Shown piece by piece: positions 42,803 through 52,813 of a stretch of DNA of 64,000 nt; the stretch's first letter is position 1; each line of letters begins with the position of its first letter. The stretch lies in contig DXBR01000049.1 of NCBI GenBank assembly GCA_019116455.1, positions 1 to 64,000 of the forward strand. Direction: 5' to 3'. This DNA is from Anaerobutyricum stercoris (GTDB taxonomy: Bacteria > Bacillota > Clostridia > Lachnospirales > Lachnospiraceae). The translations under genes were made by a program, and so were the position numbers. The notes beneath the pieces were generated by a model that saw only the letters and a program-made list of their open reading frames with translations, was not told where the DNA came from and did no database searches.

Positions 42803-44338
42803 ATGAGATATTCCAGTTATGCAGCTATAGTGATTGGCTCTAAAAATCTCCTGATGAAGATTTATGAGATTTCGCAGGCCAGCGGCATTCGGGAAATTAA
42901 CAGAGTATGCCATGAATATGAGCTGGGCAAAGAAGCTTATGGCACCGGGCGGATTTCCTTTCCGCAGATTGAGGAAATCAGCGACGTACTGAATAATTTC
43001 CTGCAGATTATGAAGGAATATGATGTTAAAGACTACCAGTGCTATGCTACCAGCGCTATCCGCAATGCAAGGAATCAGCTTTCTGTCCTGAATCAGATCA
43101 AGATCCGGACGGGGATTACTGTACAGATGCTTTCCAATTCCGAGCTGCGTTTTCTGATGTACAAAGGAATTCAGGTGTCTGAAATTGACTTTGACCACAT
43201 TATTGAGAAAAATACGGCCATTCTGGACATCGGTTCCGGAAGCGTGCAGGTATCTCTTTTTGATAAGCAGGCGCTGTACCTGACGCAGAATATGGCCATT
43301 GGAACAGTAAAGATTCTGGAGATTCTGGAGTCTGTGGAACATAACGCCCTGGATTATATTTCCGTCATGGAAGAGTATATCCAGTATGAAATCGATATGT
43401 TCCGCAATACGTATCTGAAGGATAAGGCCATAAAAAATGTGGTGGCTATCGGTGATGAGATTAAAAATCTTAAGAAAATCGTACCGGAACTGAATCCTTC
43501 TCTTACATTAAACTATGAAGAAATATGTTATATTTTTAAGAAGATAAAAAAAGCATCCTATCAGGATCTGGCAGTACAGTACGGTATGTCCATCGAGGAT
43601 GCCAGAATGACGCTGCCATCGGTTATTATCTATAAGAAGTTCCTGGAACTTTCCAAAGCAGATACCGTCTATATCTGTGATACGGATCTCTGTGACGGAA
43701 GCGTGGTGGACTATGCGTTAAAATCAAATAAGATCAAGATCAATCATGACTATTATCAGGATATTATCGCGTCAGTAAAATATATCGGAAAACGCTATCG
43801 TTCCAACAAGGTGCATGCGGAATATGTATCCGAGCTTGCGTGCGAGATTTTTGACAGGACGGTAAAATTCCACGGTCTGTCAAAACGTGACCGCCTGATT
43901 CTGGAGATTTCCGCGATTCTTCATGATATAGGTAAATATGTCAATATGAATCAGCCGGGACAGAACGGCTATCAGCTCATCATTTCCACAGAGATCATGG
44001 GAATTTCACACAGAGAGAGACAGGAAGTGGCGAATGTGGTGCGGTATAATACGGAATTCCTGCCGGAGACAGACCGCCTGGAAAGTGTTTTCCTTCGGGA
44101 AGAATATCTGCGTATCGCGAAGCTTTCCGCCATTCTGCGTCTTGCCAATGCTCTGGACAGGGGACATGGACAGAAATATCAGAACAGGAACATCGTGCGA
44201 AAAGGCAAAGAGCTGATTATCACGGTGGAGTCTGATCAGGATATTACATTGGAGATCAGCCTCTTTGAAAAGAAGGCAAAATATTTCAATGAAATTTTAG
44301 GCGTAAAACCGGTACTTAAACAGAAAAGAGTATTTTAG
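42803..44338 (+). CDS. ppx: Exopolyphosphatase/GppA family protein with HD domain
   Basis: This 511-aa protein probably hydrolyses polyphosphate or (p)ppGpp. The N-terminal ASKHA fold (about 1-310) has a divergent first phosphate loop (AAIVIGSKNLLMK) and a good second loop (AILDIGSGSVQVSLF, near 145). The C-terminal HD phosphohydrolase domain (about 330-500) carries HDIGKYVN (near 373). AAGGAGGAG lies just before the ATG. The neighbouring ppk1 makes polyphosphate, so the pair controls synthesis and breakdown. Confidence 0.9.
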   Translation: MRYSSYAAIVIGSKNLLMKIYEISQASGIREINRVCHEYELGKEAYGTGRISFPQIEEISDVLNNFLQIMKEYDVKDYQCYATSAIRNARNQLSVLNQIKIRTGITVQMLSNSELRFLMYKGIQVSEIDFDHIIEKNTAILDIGSGSVQVSLFDKQALYLTQNMAIGTVKILEILESVEHNALDYISVMEEYIQYEIDMFRNTYLKDKAIKNVVAIGDEIKNLKKIVPELNPSLTLNYEEICYIFKKIKKASYQDLAVQYGMSIEDARMTLPSVIIYKKFLELSKADTVYICDTDLCDGSVVDYALKSNKIKINHDYYQDIIASVKYIGKRYRSNKVHAEYVSELACEIFDRTVKFHGLSKRDRLILEISAILHDIGKYVNMNQPGQNGYQLIISTEIMGISHRERQEVANVVRYNTEFLPETDRLESVFLREEYLRIAKLSAILRLANALDRGHGQKYQNRNIVRKGKELIITVESDQDITLEISLFEKKAKYFNEILGVKPVLKQKRVF

Positions 44339-44403
44339 TATATTGTTGCGGCGACACTGTTCTTATGGATTGCGTGTGTGTTGAAGCAAAGAAAGGAATA
44401 ACC

Positions 44404-46539
44404 ATGGCAGAAAAAATTGTTTTTGATCAACCAAGTAATTTTAGTAACCGTGAATTAAGCTGGATGGAGTTTAACAAACGAATTCTTGGCGAAGCAAAGG
44501 ATAAAAAGAATCCTCTTTTTGAGCGGATGAAGTTTTTGAGTATTACCGCTTCTAATCTGGATGAATTCTTCATGGTAAGAATCGCATCCCTGAAAGATAT
44601 GGTAAATGCACAATATGACAAGAGGGATATCGCGGGAATGACGGCTCTTGAACAGTTGGAAGCCCTCTATAAAGTAACTCATGAGTTCATTGAGAAACAG
44701 TATTCTGTATACACCCGTTCCCTGCTTCCGAAGCTGCGGGACGCTGGATTGTGGATCGTAAACTATGATGAGCTGACGGAGGACGAGGTGGAGTATCTGG
44801 ATCAGTATTTCCACAAAAATGTGTATCCGGTGCTGACGCCGATGGCCATTGATTCCTCCCGTCCGTTCCCTCTTATACAGAATAAGACGCTGAATATCGC
44901 GGCGCTTATAGAGAATAAGGGAAAGAAAGCCAAAAAAGAGTATGACGTGGCAACGGTACAGGTACCTTCCGTGCTTCCGAGAATTATCACTCTGCCGAAA
45001 AACGAAGAGGGAACTACGAGGATCGTGCTTCTTGAGACATTGATCGAGCATTTCCTGCCGGATTTATTTTTAAATCATGAGATCATCTGCTCCAGTTCTT
45101 ACCGTATCATGCGGAACGCGGATCTGGACATTGAAGAAGACGAGGCGGAAGATCTGCTCAAGGAGATTGAAAAACAGTTAAAAAAACGTCAGTGGGGCGA
45201 GGTCATCAAGTTTGAATATGAAGACCGGATGGACAAGCGTCTGGTGAAATACTTAAAGAAACAGTTTAAAGTGCATACGGACGATATGTATGCGGTAAAC
45301 GGCCCGCTGGATCTGACTTTCCTCATGAAATGTTACGGTCTGGAAGGATTCCAGGAATACAAAGAGAAGCCGTACGTGCCGCAGATCACGCCGGAACTGC
45401 GGGCTGACAGGAACATTTTCGAGCAGATCAGAAAGGGAGACGTGCTTCTCCATCATCCATATGAGAGCTTTGATCCGGTGGTCGCTTTTATCCGCCAGGC
45501 AGCGGAAGATGAAGATGTGCTGGCTATCAAACAGACACTCTATCGTGTCAGCGGACATTCTCCGATCGTCTCCGCCCTTGCTCTTGCGGCGGAAAATGGA
45601 AAACAGGTTACGGTGCTTGTGGAGCTGAAAGCGAGATTTGATGAGGAAAACAACATCAACTGGGCGAAAAAACTGGAAAAAGCCGGCTGCCATGTTATTT
45701 ACGGCCTTGTAGGATTGAAAACGCACTGTAAGATCGCGCTGGTTGTCCGCAGAGAATCCGACGGTATCCGTCGTTATGTACATCTGGGAACCGGAAACTA
45801 TAATGATTCCACAGCGAAGCAATATACAGATACCGGTATGTTTACCTGCCGGGACGCCTACGGCGAAGATGCGACGGCAGTCTTCAATATGCTGAGCGGA
45901 TATTCAGAGCCGGCAAGATGGAACCGTCTGCTGGTGGCTCCGATCTGGATGAAAAAACGTTTCCTTCAGCTGATCAAGAGAGAGACCGAGAATGCCAAAG
46001 CAGGAAAAGAAGCGCACATTATCGCAAAATGTAATTCCCTCTGTGACAAGAAGATCATCCTTGCCCTGTATGAAGCATCTGCGGCAGGCGTGCAGATCGA
46101 TCTTATCGTGCGCGGTATCTGCTGTCTTGTTGTGGGAATTCCGGGTATCAGTGAGAATATCCGCGTCCGCTCTATTGTAGGAAGCTTCCTGGAGCATGCC
46201 AGAATCTTTTCTTTCTATAATGACGGGCATGAAGAGCTTTATATGGGAAGCGCGGACTGGATGCCTAGAAATCTGGACCGCCGTGTGGAGATTGTGTTCC
46301 CGATTGAGGATGAGGAGCTGAAGAAAAAAGCGAGACATATTCTGGATCTGCAGCTGGCAGATACCATGAAGGCTCACTGCCTGCAGCCGGATAACAGCTA
46401 TCAGAAAGTAGACAAAAGAGGAAAGGTTCTTTTGGAAGCGCAGAAAGAATTCTGTCGGGAAGCCATGGAGAGAAATCAGGTGCAGCCGACAGTGCCGAAA
46501 CGCCATTTTGAGCCTGGAATGGCGCCGGAACATAAATAA
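44404..46539 (+). CDS. ppk1: Polyphosphate kinase 1
   Basis: This 711-aa enzyme polymerises phosphate from ATP into polyphosphate. The N-domain (NRELSWMEFNKRIL), head domain and two PLD-like catalytic domains are present: GDVLLHHPYESFDPV, VLVELKARFDEENNI, THCKIALVVRRE with the phospho-His, and HLGTGNYND. The length is normal. ATG 44404 follows AGAAAGGA; the upstream in-frame start at 44365 has no family match. It lies 65 bp after ppx and 20 bp before the GH3 gene. Confidence 0.96.
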   Translation: MAEKIVFDQPSNFSNRELSWMEFNKRILGEAKDKKNPLFERMKFLSITASNLDEFFMVRIASLKDMVNAQYDKRDIAGMTALEQLEALYKVTHEFIEKQYSVYTRSLLPKLRDAGLWIVNYDELTEDEVEYLDQYFHKNVYPVLTPMAIDSSRPFPLIQNKTLNIAALIENKGKKAKKEYDVATVQVPSVLPRIITLPKNEEGTTRIVLLETLIEHFLPDLFLNHEIICSSSYRIMRNADLDIEEDEAEDLLKEIEKQLKKRQWGEVIKFEYEDRMDKRLVKYLKKQFKVHTDDMYAVNGPLDLTFLMKCYGLEGFQEYKEKPYVPQITPELRADRNIFEQIRKGDVLLHHPYESFDPVVAFIRQAAEDEDVLAIKQTLYRVSGHSPIVSALALAAENGKQVTVLVELKARFDEENNINWAKKLEKAGCHVIYGLVGLKTHCKIALVVRRESDGIRRYVHLGTGNYNDSTAKQYTDTGMFTCRDAYGEDATAVFNMLSGYSEPARWNRLLVAPIWMKKRFLQLIKRETENAKAGKEAHIIAKCNSLCDKKIILALYEASAAGVQIDLIVRGICCLVVGIPGISENIRVRSIVGSFLEHARIFSFYNDGHEELYMGSADWMPRNLDRRVEIVFPIEDEELKKKARHILDLQLADTMKAHCLQPDNSYQKVDKRGKVLLEAQKEFCREAMERNQVQPTVPKRHFEPGMAPEHK

Positions 46540-46559
46540 ATACGGAGGAATCGTGATCT

Positions 46560-47819
46560 ATGCGGGGATATAAGCGAATCCGGGCCGTCTTCTGCTGGGG
46601 CTTTGTTCTTGTGCTGTGTACCCTTTCCGGATGTGGAAGAGCAGCGTTTGATAACAGTCAGGCGGAGAGCAGCACATCCATCCTGGAGGCAGACCCGGAA
46701 AGCCTGGATGATATAACCATGGAAGGTCTTGTGTCAGAGGTGCTCGGACAGATGACGCTGGAACAGAAAATCGGACAGCTTTTTATTGTCAGTACAGATT
46801 CTCTGGATTTTAACGCTGAGACAGAAATGACGGATCAGATGAAGCAAAATATAAAAAAGTATCAGCCGGGCGGCGTTATCTTCTTTTCCTTTAATTTCAC
46901 CAATGACGAGGATATTAAACAAAACAGAAAAAATCTGAAGAAGTTTATCCGGAAAATGCAGAAAGCTTCGACGGTTCCGATGTTTATGTCAGTGGATGAA
47001 GAAGGTGGAACCGTCTCGAGGGTTGCCAATTCAGAATCGTTTGGAACGACAAAATTTCCGACCATGTCGGAGGTGGGAAGTACCGAAGATTCAGCTAACG
47101 CCTATAATGTGGGCGCGACCATTGGCCGGGAGATTTCGGAGCTGGGATTTAATCTGGATTTTGCGCCGGTGGCGGATATTTCCACCAATGCGGATAATAC
47201 GGAGATCGGCTCCCGAAGCTTTGGCAGGGATGCGCAGCTTGTCTCGGATATGGTCAGCGAAGAGGTGAAGGGCCTGCAGCAAAACGGCGTCAGCGCCACG
47301 CTCAAACATTTCCCGGGACAGGGAGACTCAGGTGATGACACCCATAAGGGCTTTGTAAATCTGGATGTGACCATCGACCGGCTGCGTGATGTGGAATTTA
47401 CTCCGTTTAAGGCAGGCATTGCTGCCGGAGCGGATGTGGTGATGATGTCCCATGTGGCGGTCCGCAATATCACTCAGAATGAGGTGCCGGCTTCGTTGTC
47501 GTCTCTGATGGTGACAGATATTTTGCGCGAAGAGCTGCAGTTTGACAATATTATAATTACCGACGCCATGAACATGAAGATTATCACAAAGTTTTATGAC
47601 GCCGGTGAAGCGGCGGTTATGGCCATAGAAGCCGGCAATGATATGATATTGATGCCGGATGATTTTGTGAGTGCTTACGATGCAGTCTATGAAGCGGTGC
47701 AGGACGGAACACTCACGGAACGGCAGATCGACCAGGCGGTATCACGGATACTGACGGTGAAGATCCGCCGGGGAATTCTGCCGCTCTCCTCACCGCTGCT
47801 GGAAGAGATCGTACAGTAG
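46560..47819 (+). CDS. GH3 lipoprotein, NagZ-like beta-N-acetylhexosaminidase
   Basis: This 419-aa enzyme probably removes terminal GlcNAc from wall fragments. A lipoprotein signal with LSGC places the lipidated Cys at 25, followed by a Ser/Glu-rich linker. The GH3 barrel (about 60-400) shows SVDEEGGTVSR, the NagZ-type loop KHFPGQGDSGDDTHKG (His/Asp dyad) and the nucleophile in ITDAMNM. The second GH3 domain is absent, as usual for NagZ. It is anchored outside the membrane, as in Bacillus NagZ. It ends the envelope/polyphosphate cluster. Confidence 0.9.
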   Translation: MRGYKRIRAVFCWGFVLVLCTLSGCGRAAFDNSQAESSTSILEADPESLDDITMEGLVSEVLGQMTLEQKIGQLFIVSTDSLDFNAETEMTDQMKQNIKKYQPGGVIFFSFNFTNDEDIKQNRKNLKKFIRKMQKASTVPMFMSVDEEGGTVSRVANSESFGTTKFPTMSEVGSTEDSANAYNVGATIGREISELGFNLDFAPVADISTNADNTEIGSRSFGRDAQLVSDMVSEEVKGLQQNGVSATLKHFPGQGDSGDDTHKGFVNLDVTIDRLRDVEFTPFKAGIAAGADVVMMSHVAVRNITQNEVPASLSSLMVTDILREELQFDNIIITDAMNMKIITKFYDAGEAAVMAIEAGNDMILMPDDFVSAYDAVYEAVQDGTLTERQIDQAVSRILTVKIRRGILPLSSPLLEEIVQ

Positions 47820-47863
47820 CGGAGAACGGAGATTTCGCCGGGTACTGCCATCGGTGTGCAGCG

Positions 47864-47890
47864 TGCCGGTCAGCAGCTGCGCCGGCACGT
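47864..47890 (+). terminator. G+C-rich hairpin after the GH3 gene
   Basis: GTGCCGG / CCGGCAC arms enclose a short loop. No U-tract follows, so a terminator role is uncertain. Confidence 0.35.
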
Positions 47891-47914
47891 ATCCGGTTAT
47901 CCGGAAAAGGGTTC

Positions 47915-47943
47915 TTGTACTGCGGGGGTTTTTATGTTAGTAT
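47915..47943 (+). promoter_or_regulatory. Promoter of purF
   Basis: TTGTAC (47915-47920) and TAGTAT (47938-47943) are 17 bp apart, 60 bp before the ATG. No guanine riboswitch is recognised in the leader. Confidence 0.6.
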
Positions 47944-48002
47944 ACAAGACGCCAAATTATTTGAACAATCTGTAACAGGATGATGCATATAGGAGGATTA
48001 AA

Positions 48003-49448
48003 ATGCCATTTGACAGCAGAGAGCAGTTTGAGACAGAGACAGAATTACATGAAGAATGCGGTGTCATGGGCGTGTACGACCTGGATGGAGGAGATGTGGC
48101 TTCCACCGTGTATTACGGCCTTTTTGCTCTGCAGCACAGAGGACAGGAGAGCTGCGGTATTGCCGTTTCTGATACAAACGGTCCGAAGAAAAATATTCAG
48201 GTTCACAAAGGAATGGGCCTGGTCAACGAGGTGTTCCACGGTGAGGATCTGGAGCATTTGAAGGGCAATATCGGCGTGGGACATGTCCGCTATTCCACTG
48301 CCGGTTCCAGTACCCGGGAAAATGCGCAGCCGCTGGTCTTAAATTATTATAAAGGAACGCTGGCTCTTGCCCATAACGGCAACCTGATCAATGCTCTGGA
48401 ACTCAGAGAGGAACTGGAAAAAACCGGAGCTATCTTTCAGACTACCATTGACTCGGAAGTTATCGCCTATCACGTGGCAAAAGAGCGTATCAGTTCTGAC
48501 ACGGCAGAGGAAGCGGTGCTTGCCGCCATGCGCAAGATCAGGGGAGCCTATGCCCTCATCGTGATGAGCCCGAGAAAGCTCATGGGAGCGAGAGATCCTT
48601 TCGGTTTCCGGCCGCTGTGTATCGGCAAAAGAGATAATGCCTATCTTCTGGCTTCAGAGACATGCGCTCTGGACGCGGTAGGGGCAGAGTTTGTCCGGGA
48701 TGTGGAGCCAGGAGAGCTTGTGACCATCACAAAGGAAGGAATTCTTTCCAATAAGGAGATGTGTTTTGCTGACCAGAAGAAACAGGCCCGGTGTATTTTT
48801 GAATATATTTATTTTTCAAGACCAGACGCGGTCTTTGACGGTGTGGGAGTCTACGCCAGCCGTATTCGCGCGGGACGTTTTCTTGCGCAGGATTCTCCGG
48901 TTGAGGCCGATATGGTCGTGGGAGTGCCGGAGTCCGGCAACCCGGCGGCGCAGGGATATGCCATCGAATCGAAGATTCCTTACGGTATCGCCTTTATTAA
49001 GAATTCCTACGTGGGACGAACGTTCATCAAGCCGAAACAGAGTATGCGGGAAAGCAGCGTGCAGGTGAAACTCAATGTTCTCAAGGATAATGTGCGGGGA
49101 AAGCGGATCATCATGATCGATGATTCCATCGTGCGGGGAACTACCTGCGGCAGAATCGTGCAGATGTTGAAGGATGCCGGGGCCAAAGAGGTTCACGTGA
49201 GAATCAGCTCTCCGCCTTTTCTGCATCCTTGTTACTTTGGGACAGATATCCCGACAGAAGATCAGCTGATTGCCAATGGAAAGAGTGTGGAGGAAATCCG
49301 CCAGATTCTTGGAGCCGATTCTCTGGCGTATCTGCGCATGGAACGGCTTTCGGAGATATGCGAAGGACTGCCGTTTTGCGACGCCTGCTTCAGCGGCAAT
49401 TATCCTCTGGAACCGCCAAAACACGATATCCGCGGCGAGCAGGGCTGA
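48003..49448 (+). CDS. purF: Amidophosphoribosyltransferase
   Basis: This 481-aa enzyme catalyses the first committed purine step, forming phosphoribosylamine from PRPP and glutamine. An 18-residue propeptide precedes the glutamine amidotransferase nucleophile Cys19 (ECGVMGVYD), which must be exposed by cleavage. The PRPP motif is IIMIDDSIVRGTT (near 370). Cysteines in KQARCIFEY and CDACFSGNYP match the 4Fe-4S cluster ligands of the Bacillus-type enzyme. AGGAGG is 8 bp before ATG. purB follows after 47 bp. Confidence 0.97.
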   Translation: MPFDSREQFETETELHEECGVMGVYDLDGGDVASTVYYGLFALQHRGQESCGIAVSDTNGPKKNIQVHKGMGLVNEVFHGEDLEHLKGNIGVGHVRYSTAGSSTRENAQPLVLNYYKGTLALAHNGNLINALELREELEKTGAIFQTTIDSEVIAYHVAKERISSDTAEEAVLAAMRKIRGAYALIVMSPRKLMGARDPFGFRPLCIGKRDNAYLLASETCALDAVGAEFVRDVEPGELVTITKEGILSNKEMCFADQKKQARCIFEYIYFSRPDAVFDGVGVYASRIRAGRFLAQDSPVEADMVVGVPESGNPAAQGYAIESKIPYGIAFIKNSYVGRTFIKPKQSMRESSVQVKLNVLKDNVRGKRIIMIDDSIVRGTTCGRIVQMLKDAGAKEVHVRISSPPFLHPCYFGTDIPTEDQLIANGKSVEEIRQILGADSLAYLRMERLSEICEGLPFCDACFSGNYPLEPPKHDIRGEQG

Positions 49449-49495
49449 GGAGAAAATAAAAAAATATCAGAACAGAGAGAAATAGGAGGAAACCA

Positions 49496-50929
49496 ATGTA
49501 CGACAGATATCAGAGTCCGCTTTCCGAGCGGTATGCCAGCAAGGAAATGCAGTATATTTTTTCACCGGACAAAAAGTTTAAAACATGGAGAAAACTCTGG
49601 ATTGCGCTGGCAGAGACCGAGTATGAGCTGGGGCTTGACAGTGTGACAAAAGAGCAGATCGAGGAACTGAAAGCTCATGCCGACGATATTAATTTTGAGG
49701 TGGCAAAGGAGCGTGAAAAAGAGGTACGTCATGATGTTATGTCCCATGTATATGCTTACGGGGTGCAGTGCCCGAACGCCAAGGGTATCATCCATCTGGG
49801 AGCGACTTCCTGCTATGTGGGAGATAACACCGATATTATTATTATGACGGAGGCGTTAAAGCTGGTGAGGAAGAAAGTATTAAATGTCATCAGCGAGCTG
49901 GCTGCCTTTGCCATGAAATACAAAGATCTGCCGACGCTGGCATTTACGCATTTTCAGCCGGCACAGCCAACCACCGTTGGAAAGAGGGCGACTCTGTGGT
50001 TAAATGAACTGATGCTGGATCTGGAGGATCTGGATTACGTCATCGGCTCTATGAAACTGCTTGGTTCCAAAGGAACTACCGGAACACAGGCAAGCTTTCT
50101 CGAGTTGTTTAACGGCGACCACGAGACCATCCGCAAGATTGATAAAAAGATCGCGGAAAAGATGGGATTCGATTCCTGTTATCCGGTTTCCGGACAGACC
50201 TACTCAAGAAAAGTGGACAGCCGTGTATTAAATGTACTGGGAGGAATTGCGCAGTCCGCTCACAAGTTCTCCAACGATATCCGTCTTCTTCAGCATTTGA
50301 AAGAGATTGAGGAACCGTTTGAGAAGAATCAGATCGGCTCTTCCGCTATGGCTTACAAGAGAAATCCGATGCGCAGCGAGCGTATGGCTTCTCTGGCAGA
50401 CTATGTGATGGCGGATACTATGAACCCGGCGCTGGTCGCATCTACACAGTGGTTTGAGCGGACGCTGGATGACTCTGCCAATAAACGTCTCTCTGTACCG
50501 GAAGGATTTCTGGCTATAGATGGTATACTTGATCTTTATCTGAATGTGGTGGACGGCCTGGTTGTCTATCCAAAAGTTATCGAGGCGCATCTGATGCGCG
50601 AGCTTCCGTTCATGGCAACGGAAAACATAATGATGGATGCGGTGAAGGCAGGCGGGGACCGTCAGGAACTTCATGAGAAGATCCGCCAGCATTCCATGGC
50701 TGCCGGCCGTGTGGTAAAAGAGGAAGGGAAAGATAATGACCTTCTGGAGCGGATCGCTGCTGACCCGGCTTTCGGCATGACCATCGAACAGCTCAATGCC
50801 ATCATGAAACCGGAGAACTTTGTGGGACGCGCACCGCAGCAGACGGAAGAGTATATTGATGAATATATCCGTCCGGTGCTTGAAGCCAACAAAGAAATCC
50901 TTGGTATGAAAGCGGAGATTAATGTATAA
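49496..50929 (+). CDS. purB: Adenylosuccinate lyase
   Basis: This 477-aa fumarase-superfamily enzyme acts twice in purine synthesis (SAICAR to AICAR, adenylosuccinate to AMP). The signature GSSAMAYKRNPMRSE (near 280-294) contains the mobile catalytic serine pair, and TSCYVGDNTD and the HFQPAQPTT segment are in place. The length is typical of the clostridial/animal-like type. AGGAGG precedes the ATG. It is co-directional with purF and probably co-transcribed. Confidence 0.96.
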   Translation: MYDRYQSPLSERYASKEMQYIFSPDKKFKTWRKLWIALAETEYELGLDSVTKEQIEELKAHADDINFEVAKEREKEVRHDVMSHVYAYGVQCPNAKGIIHLGATSCYVGDNTDIIIMTEALKLVRKKVLNVISELAAFAMKYKDLPTLAFTHFQPAQPTTVGKRATLWLNELMLDLEDLDYVIGSMKLLGSKGTTGTQASFLELFNGDHETIRKIDKKIAEKMGFDSCYPVSGQTYSRKVDSRVLNVLGGIAQSAHKFSNDIRLLQHLKEIEEPFEKNQIGSSAMAYKRNPMRSERMASLADYVMADTMNPALVASTQWFERTLDDSANKRLSVPEGFLAIDGILDLYLNVVDGLVVYPKVIEAHLMRELPFMATENIMMDAVKAGGDRQELHEKIRQHSMAAGRVVKEEGKDNDLLERIAADPAFGMTIEQLNAIMKPENFVGRAPQQTEEYIDEYIRPVLEANKEILGMKAEINV

Positions 50930-51021
50930 AGAACGACAAAATATGAGACGGACAGAAATCAGGGTGCAGGAAAAAAGAGCAGGAAGGATTCAGAGAGAAA
51001 AGCTCTGAGAGGAAGGATACA

Positions 51022-52692
51022 GTGGGAAGAAATAATTCGAGTGAACAAAATGTAATAGCGCAGGCATCCATTTTGATGGTGGCGGGGATACTTGTGAGAA
51101 TCATCGGCGTGTTGTACCGGAGTCCGGTTACCAGCATTATTGGTGATGAGGGAAACGGGTATTATGGAATAGCTTATAATTTATATTCCATGGTGCTGCT
51201 GATCTCCTCCTACAGCATACCAATGGCGGTTTCGAAGGTGGTCTCCGGAAAACTGGCTCTGAAACAGTACAAGGAGGCGCACAAGGTTTTCAGGTGCGCG
51301 CTTGTATATGTACTGATTGTGGGGGCTGCTGCCAGTCTGTTCACTTTTCTCGGTGCATCTGTATTGGTTCCTGACAGTCAGCAGAAAGCGATACCTGTTC
51401 TGCAGGTGCTGGCTCCGGCCATCTTTCTGTCGGGATTTCTCGGCGTTCTGAGAGGATATTTTCAGGCGCATTCCACCATGGTGCCGACTTCAATCTCACA
51501 GATTATCGAGCAGGTGCTCAACGCCATAGTCAGCATCGGTGCGGCGCTTCTGTTTATACAGATCTTTGCCGGCGGCGATGCTGATAAGGTTCCGGTATTC
51601 GGCGCTATGGGAAGCGCTGCAGGTATTGTGATCGGCGTGGCGGCGGGACTGGTCTTCATGGTCTTTGTATACCGGCAGAACCGTCTGTACTTTACAAAAC
51701 ATCGTATGCAGGATGTGTCCGGGACAAGCAGCTCTTACAGAGACATTTTTAAAGTCATGTTTTTGATGATCACTCCGGTCATTCTCAGTACATTTGTGTA
51801 TAATATCAGCGCTACTATCGATCAGACGATATTCATGGATGTGATGGATTATAAAGGAGTGCTTTCCAAAACATCTGCCGCTCTCTATGGAGTGTTTTCC
51901 ACGAAGTATCTTACGCTGATCAATGTGCCGGTGGCACTGGCCAATTCCATGTCCACGGCAATGATTCCGGCAGTGTCATCGGCCTACACTCTGGAAGATT
52001 ATGAGGAATGTAATGCTCAGGTAAAACAGTCCATACATTTTACTATGATGATCAGTATTCCGAGCGCCGTGGGTCTGTGTGTGCTGGCATATCCAGTCAT
52101 GCAGGTTCTGTTCCCGCAGAGGGATACTATTAATCTTGCGGTGAATCTTCTGCGCATCGGCTGTGTCAGCGTTGTGTTTTACTGTCTGTCAACGGTGACC
52201 AACGGTGTTCTGCAGGGAATCGGTAAAGTAAACGTGCCGCTTCGCAATGCGGCAGTATCTCTGCTGATTCATGTACTTTTCCTGGCGGGTCTGCTGTACT
52301 TTACAAATATGGATCTGCTGGCGCTGGTTTTTGCGACTATGCTCTATGCGTTTCTGATGTGTCTGCTGAACAGCATCAGCGTACACAGGTATCTGGGATA
52401 CCGGCAGGAAGTCAGAAAGACTTTTGTGATACCGGCCATTTCCGCTGTCGGAATGGGAGTATTTTGTTACGTCTTCTATCAGGGACTGTATTTTATACTG
52501 GACGGCATTTTTGGAATAGTGCTGCCGGCGCGGGTACTTGTGTTTGTGTGCCTGATGGTTTCCATCGTATTTGCTGTGGCTGTATATTTTGCACTGCTGA
52601 TAAAGCTTCGCGGTGTGTCAGAAAAAGAGCTTCGGAATTTCCCGAAAGGATATGTGCTTGTCCGTTACGCCAGGAAGTTCCGGCTGATGTGA
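51022..52692 (+). CDS. Polysaccharide/lipid flippase, MurJ/SpoVB-type (MOP superfamily)
   Basis: This 556-aa integral membrane protein has about 14 helices and the N-terminal motif of SpoVB/MurJ-type exporters (SILMVAGILVRIIGVLYRSP, then GDEGNGYYGIAYNLYSM). It is likely to flip a lipid-linked wall or polysaccharide precursor. GTG 51022 follows GAGGAAGGA. It sits between purB and purA, an arrangement without obvious functional link. SpoVB (sporulation cortex) and a general lipid II flippase are both possible. Confidence 0.88.
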   Translation: MGRNNSSEQNVIAQASILMVAGILVRIIGVLYRSPVTSIIGDEGNGYYGIAYNLYSMVLLISSYSIPMAVSKVVSGKLALKQYKEAHKVFRCALVYVLIVGAAASLFTFLGASVLVPDSQQKAIPVLQVLAPAIFLSGFLGVLRGYFQAHSTMVPTSISQIIEQVLNAIVSIGAALLFIQIFAGGDADKVPVFGAMGSAAGIVIGVAAGLVFMVFVYRQNRLYFTKHRMQDVSGTSSSYRDIFKVMFLMITPVILSTFVYNISATIDQTIFMDVMDYKGVLSKTSAALYGVFSTKYLTLINVPVALANSMSTAMIPAVSSAYTLEDYEECNAQVKQSIHFTMMISIPSAVGLCVLAYPVMQVLFPQRDTINLAVNLLRIGCVSVVFYCLSTVTNGVLQGIGKVNVPLRNAAVSLLIHVLFLAGLLYFTNMDLLALVFATMLYAFLMCLLNSISVHRYLGYRQEVRKTFVIPAISAVGMGVFCYVFYQGLYFILDGIFGIVLPARVLVFVCLMVSIVFAVAVYFALLIKLRGVSEKELRNFPKGYVLVRYARKFRLM

Positions 52693-52735
52693 TGAAGCGT
52701 GAAAGCGAGATTTTATTTTATAGAAAAGATGTTCC

Positions 52736-52764
52736 TTTACTTATAGAGGAAACTGGGCTATAAT
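52736..52764 (+). promoter_or_regulatory. Promoter of purA
   Basis: TTTACT (52736-52741) and a perfect TATAAT (52759-52764) are 17 bp apart, 49 bp before the ATG. Confidence 0.7.
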
Positions 52765-52813
52765 AAGAACGTTGTTTTTTGAAGATTTTTAGATAACTGG
52801 GAGGAAAGAACGC

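Noticed and set aside
47820..48002. Guanine riboswitch or PurR-type operator before purF
   Set aside because: No purine-riboswitch three-way junction sequence or convincing PurBox pair was found; only a hairpin and a promoter are visible.
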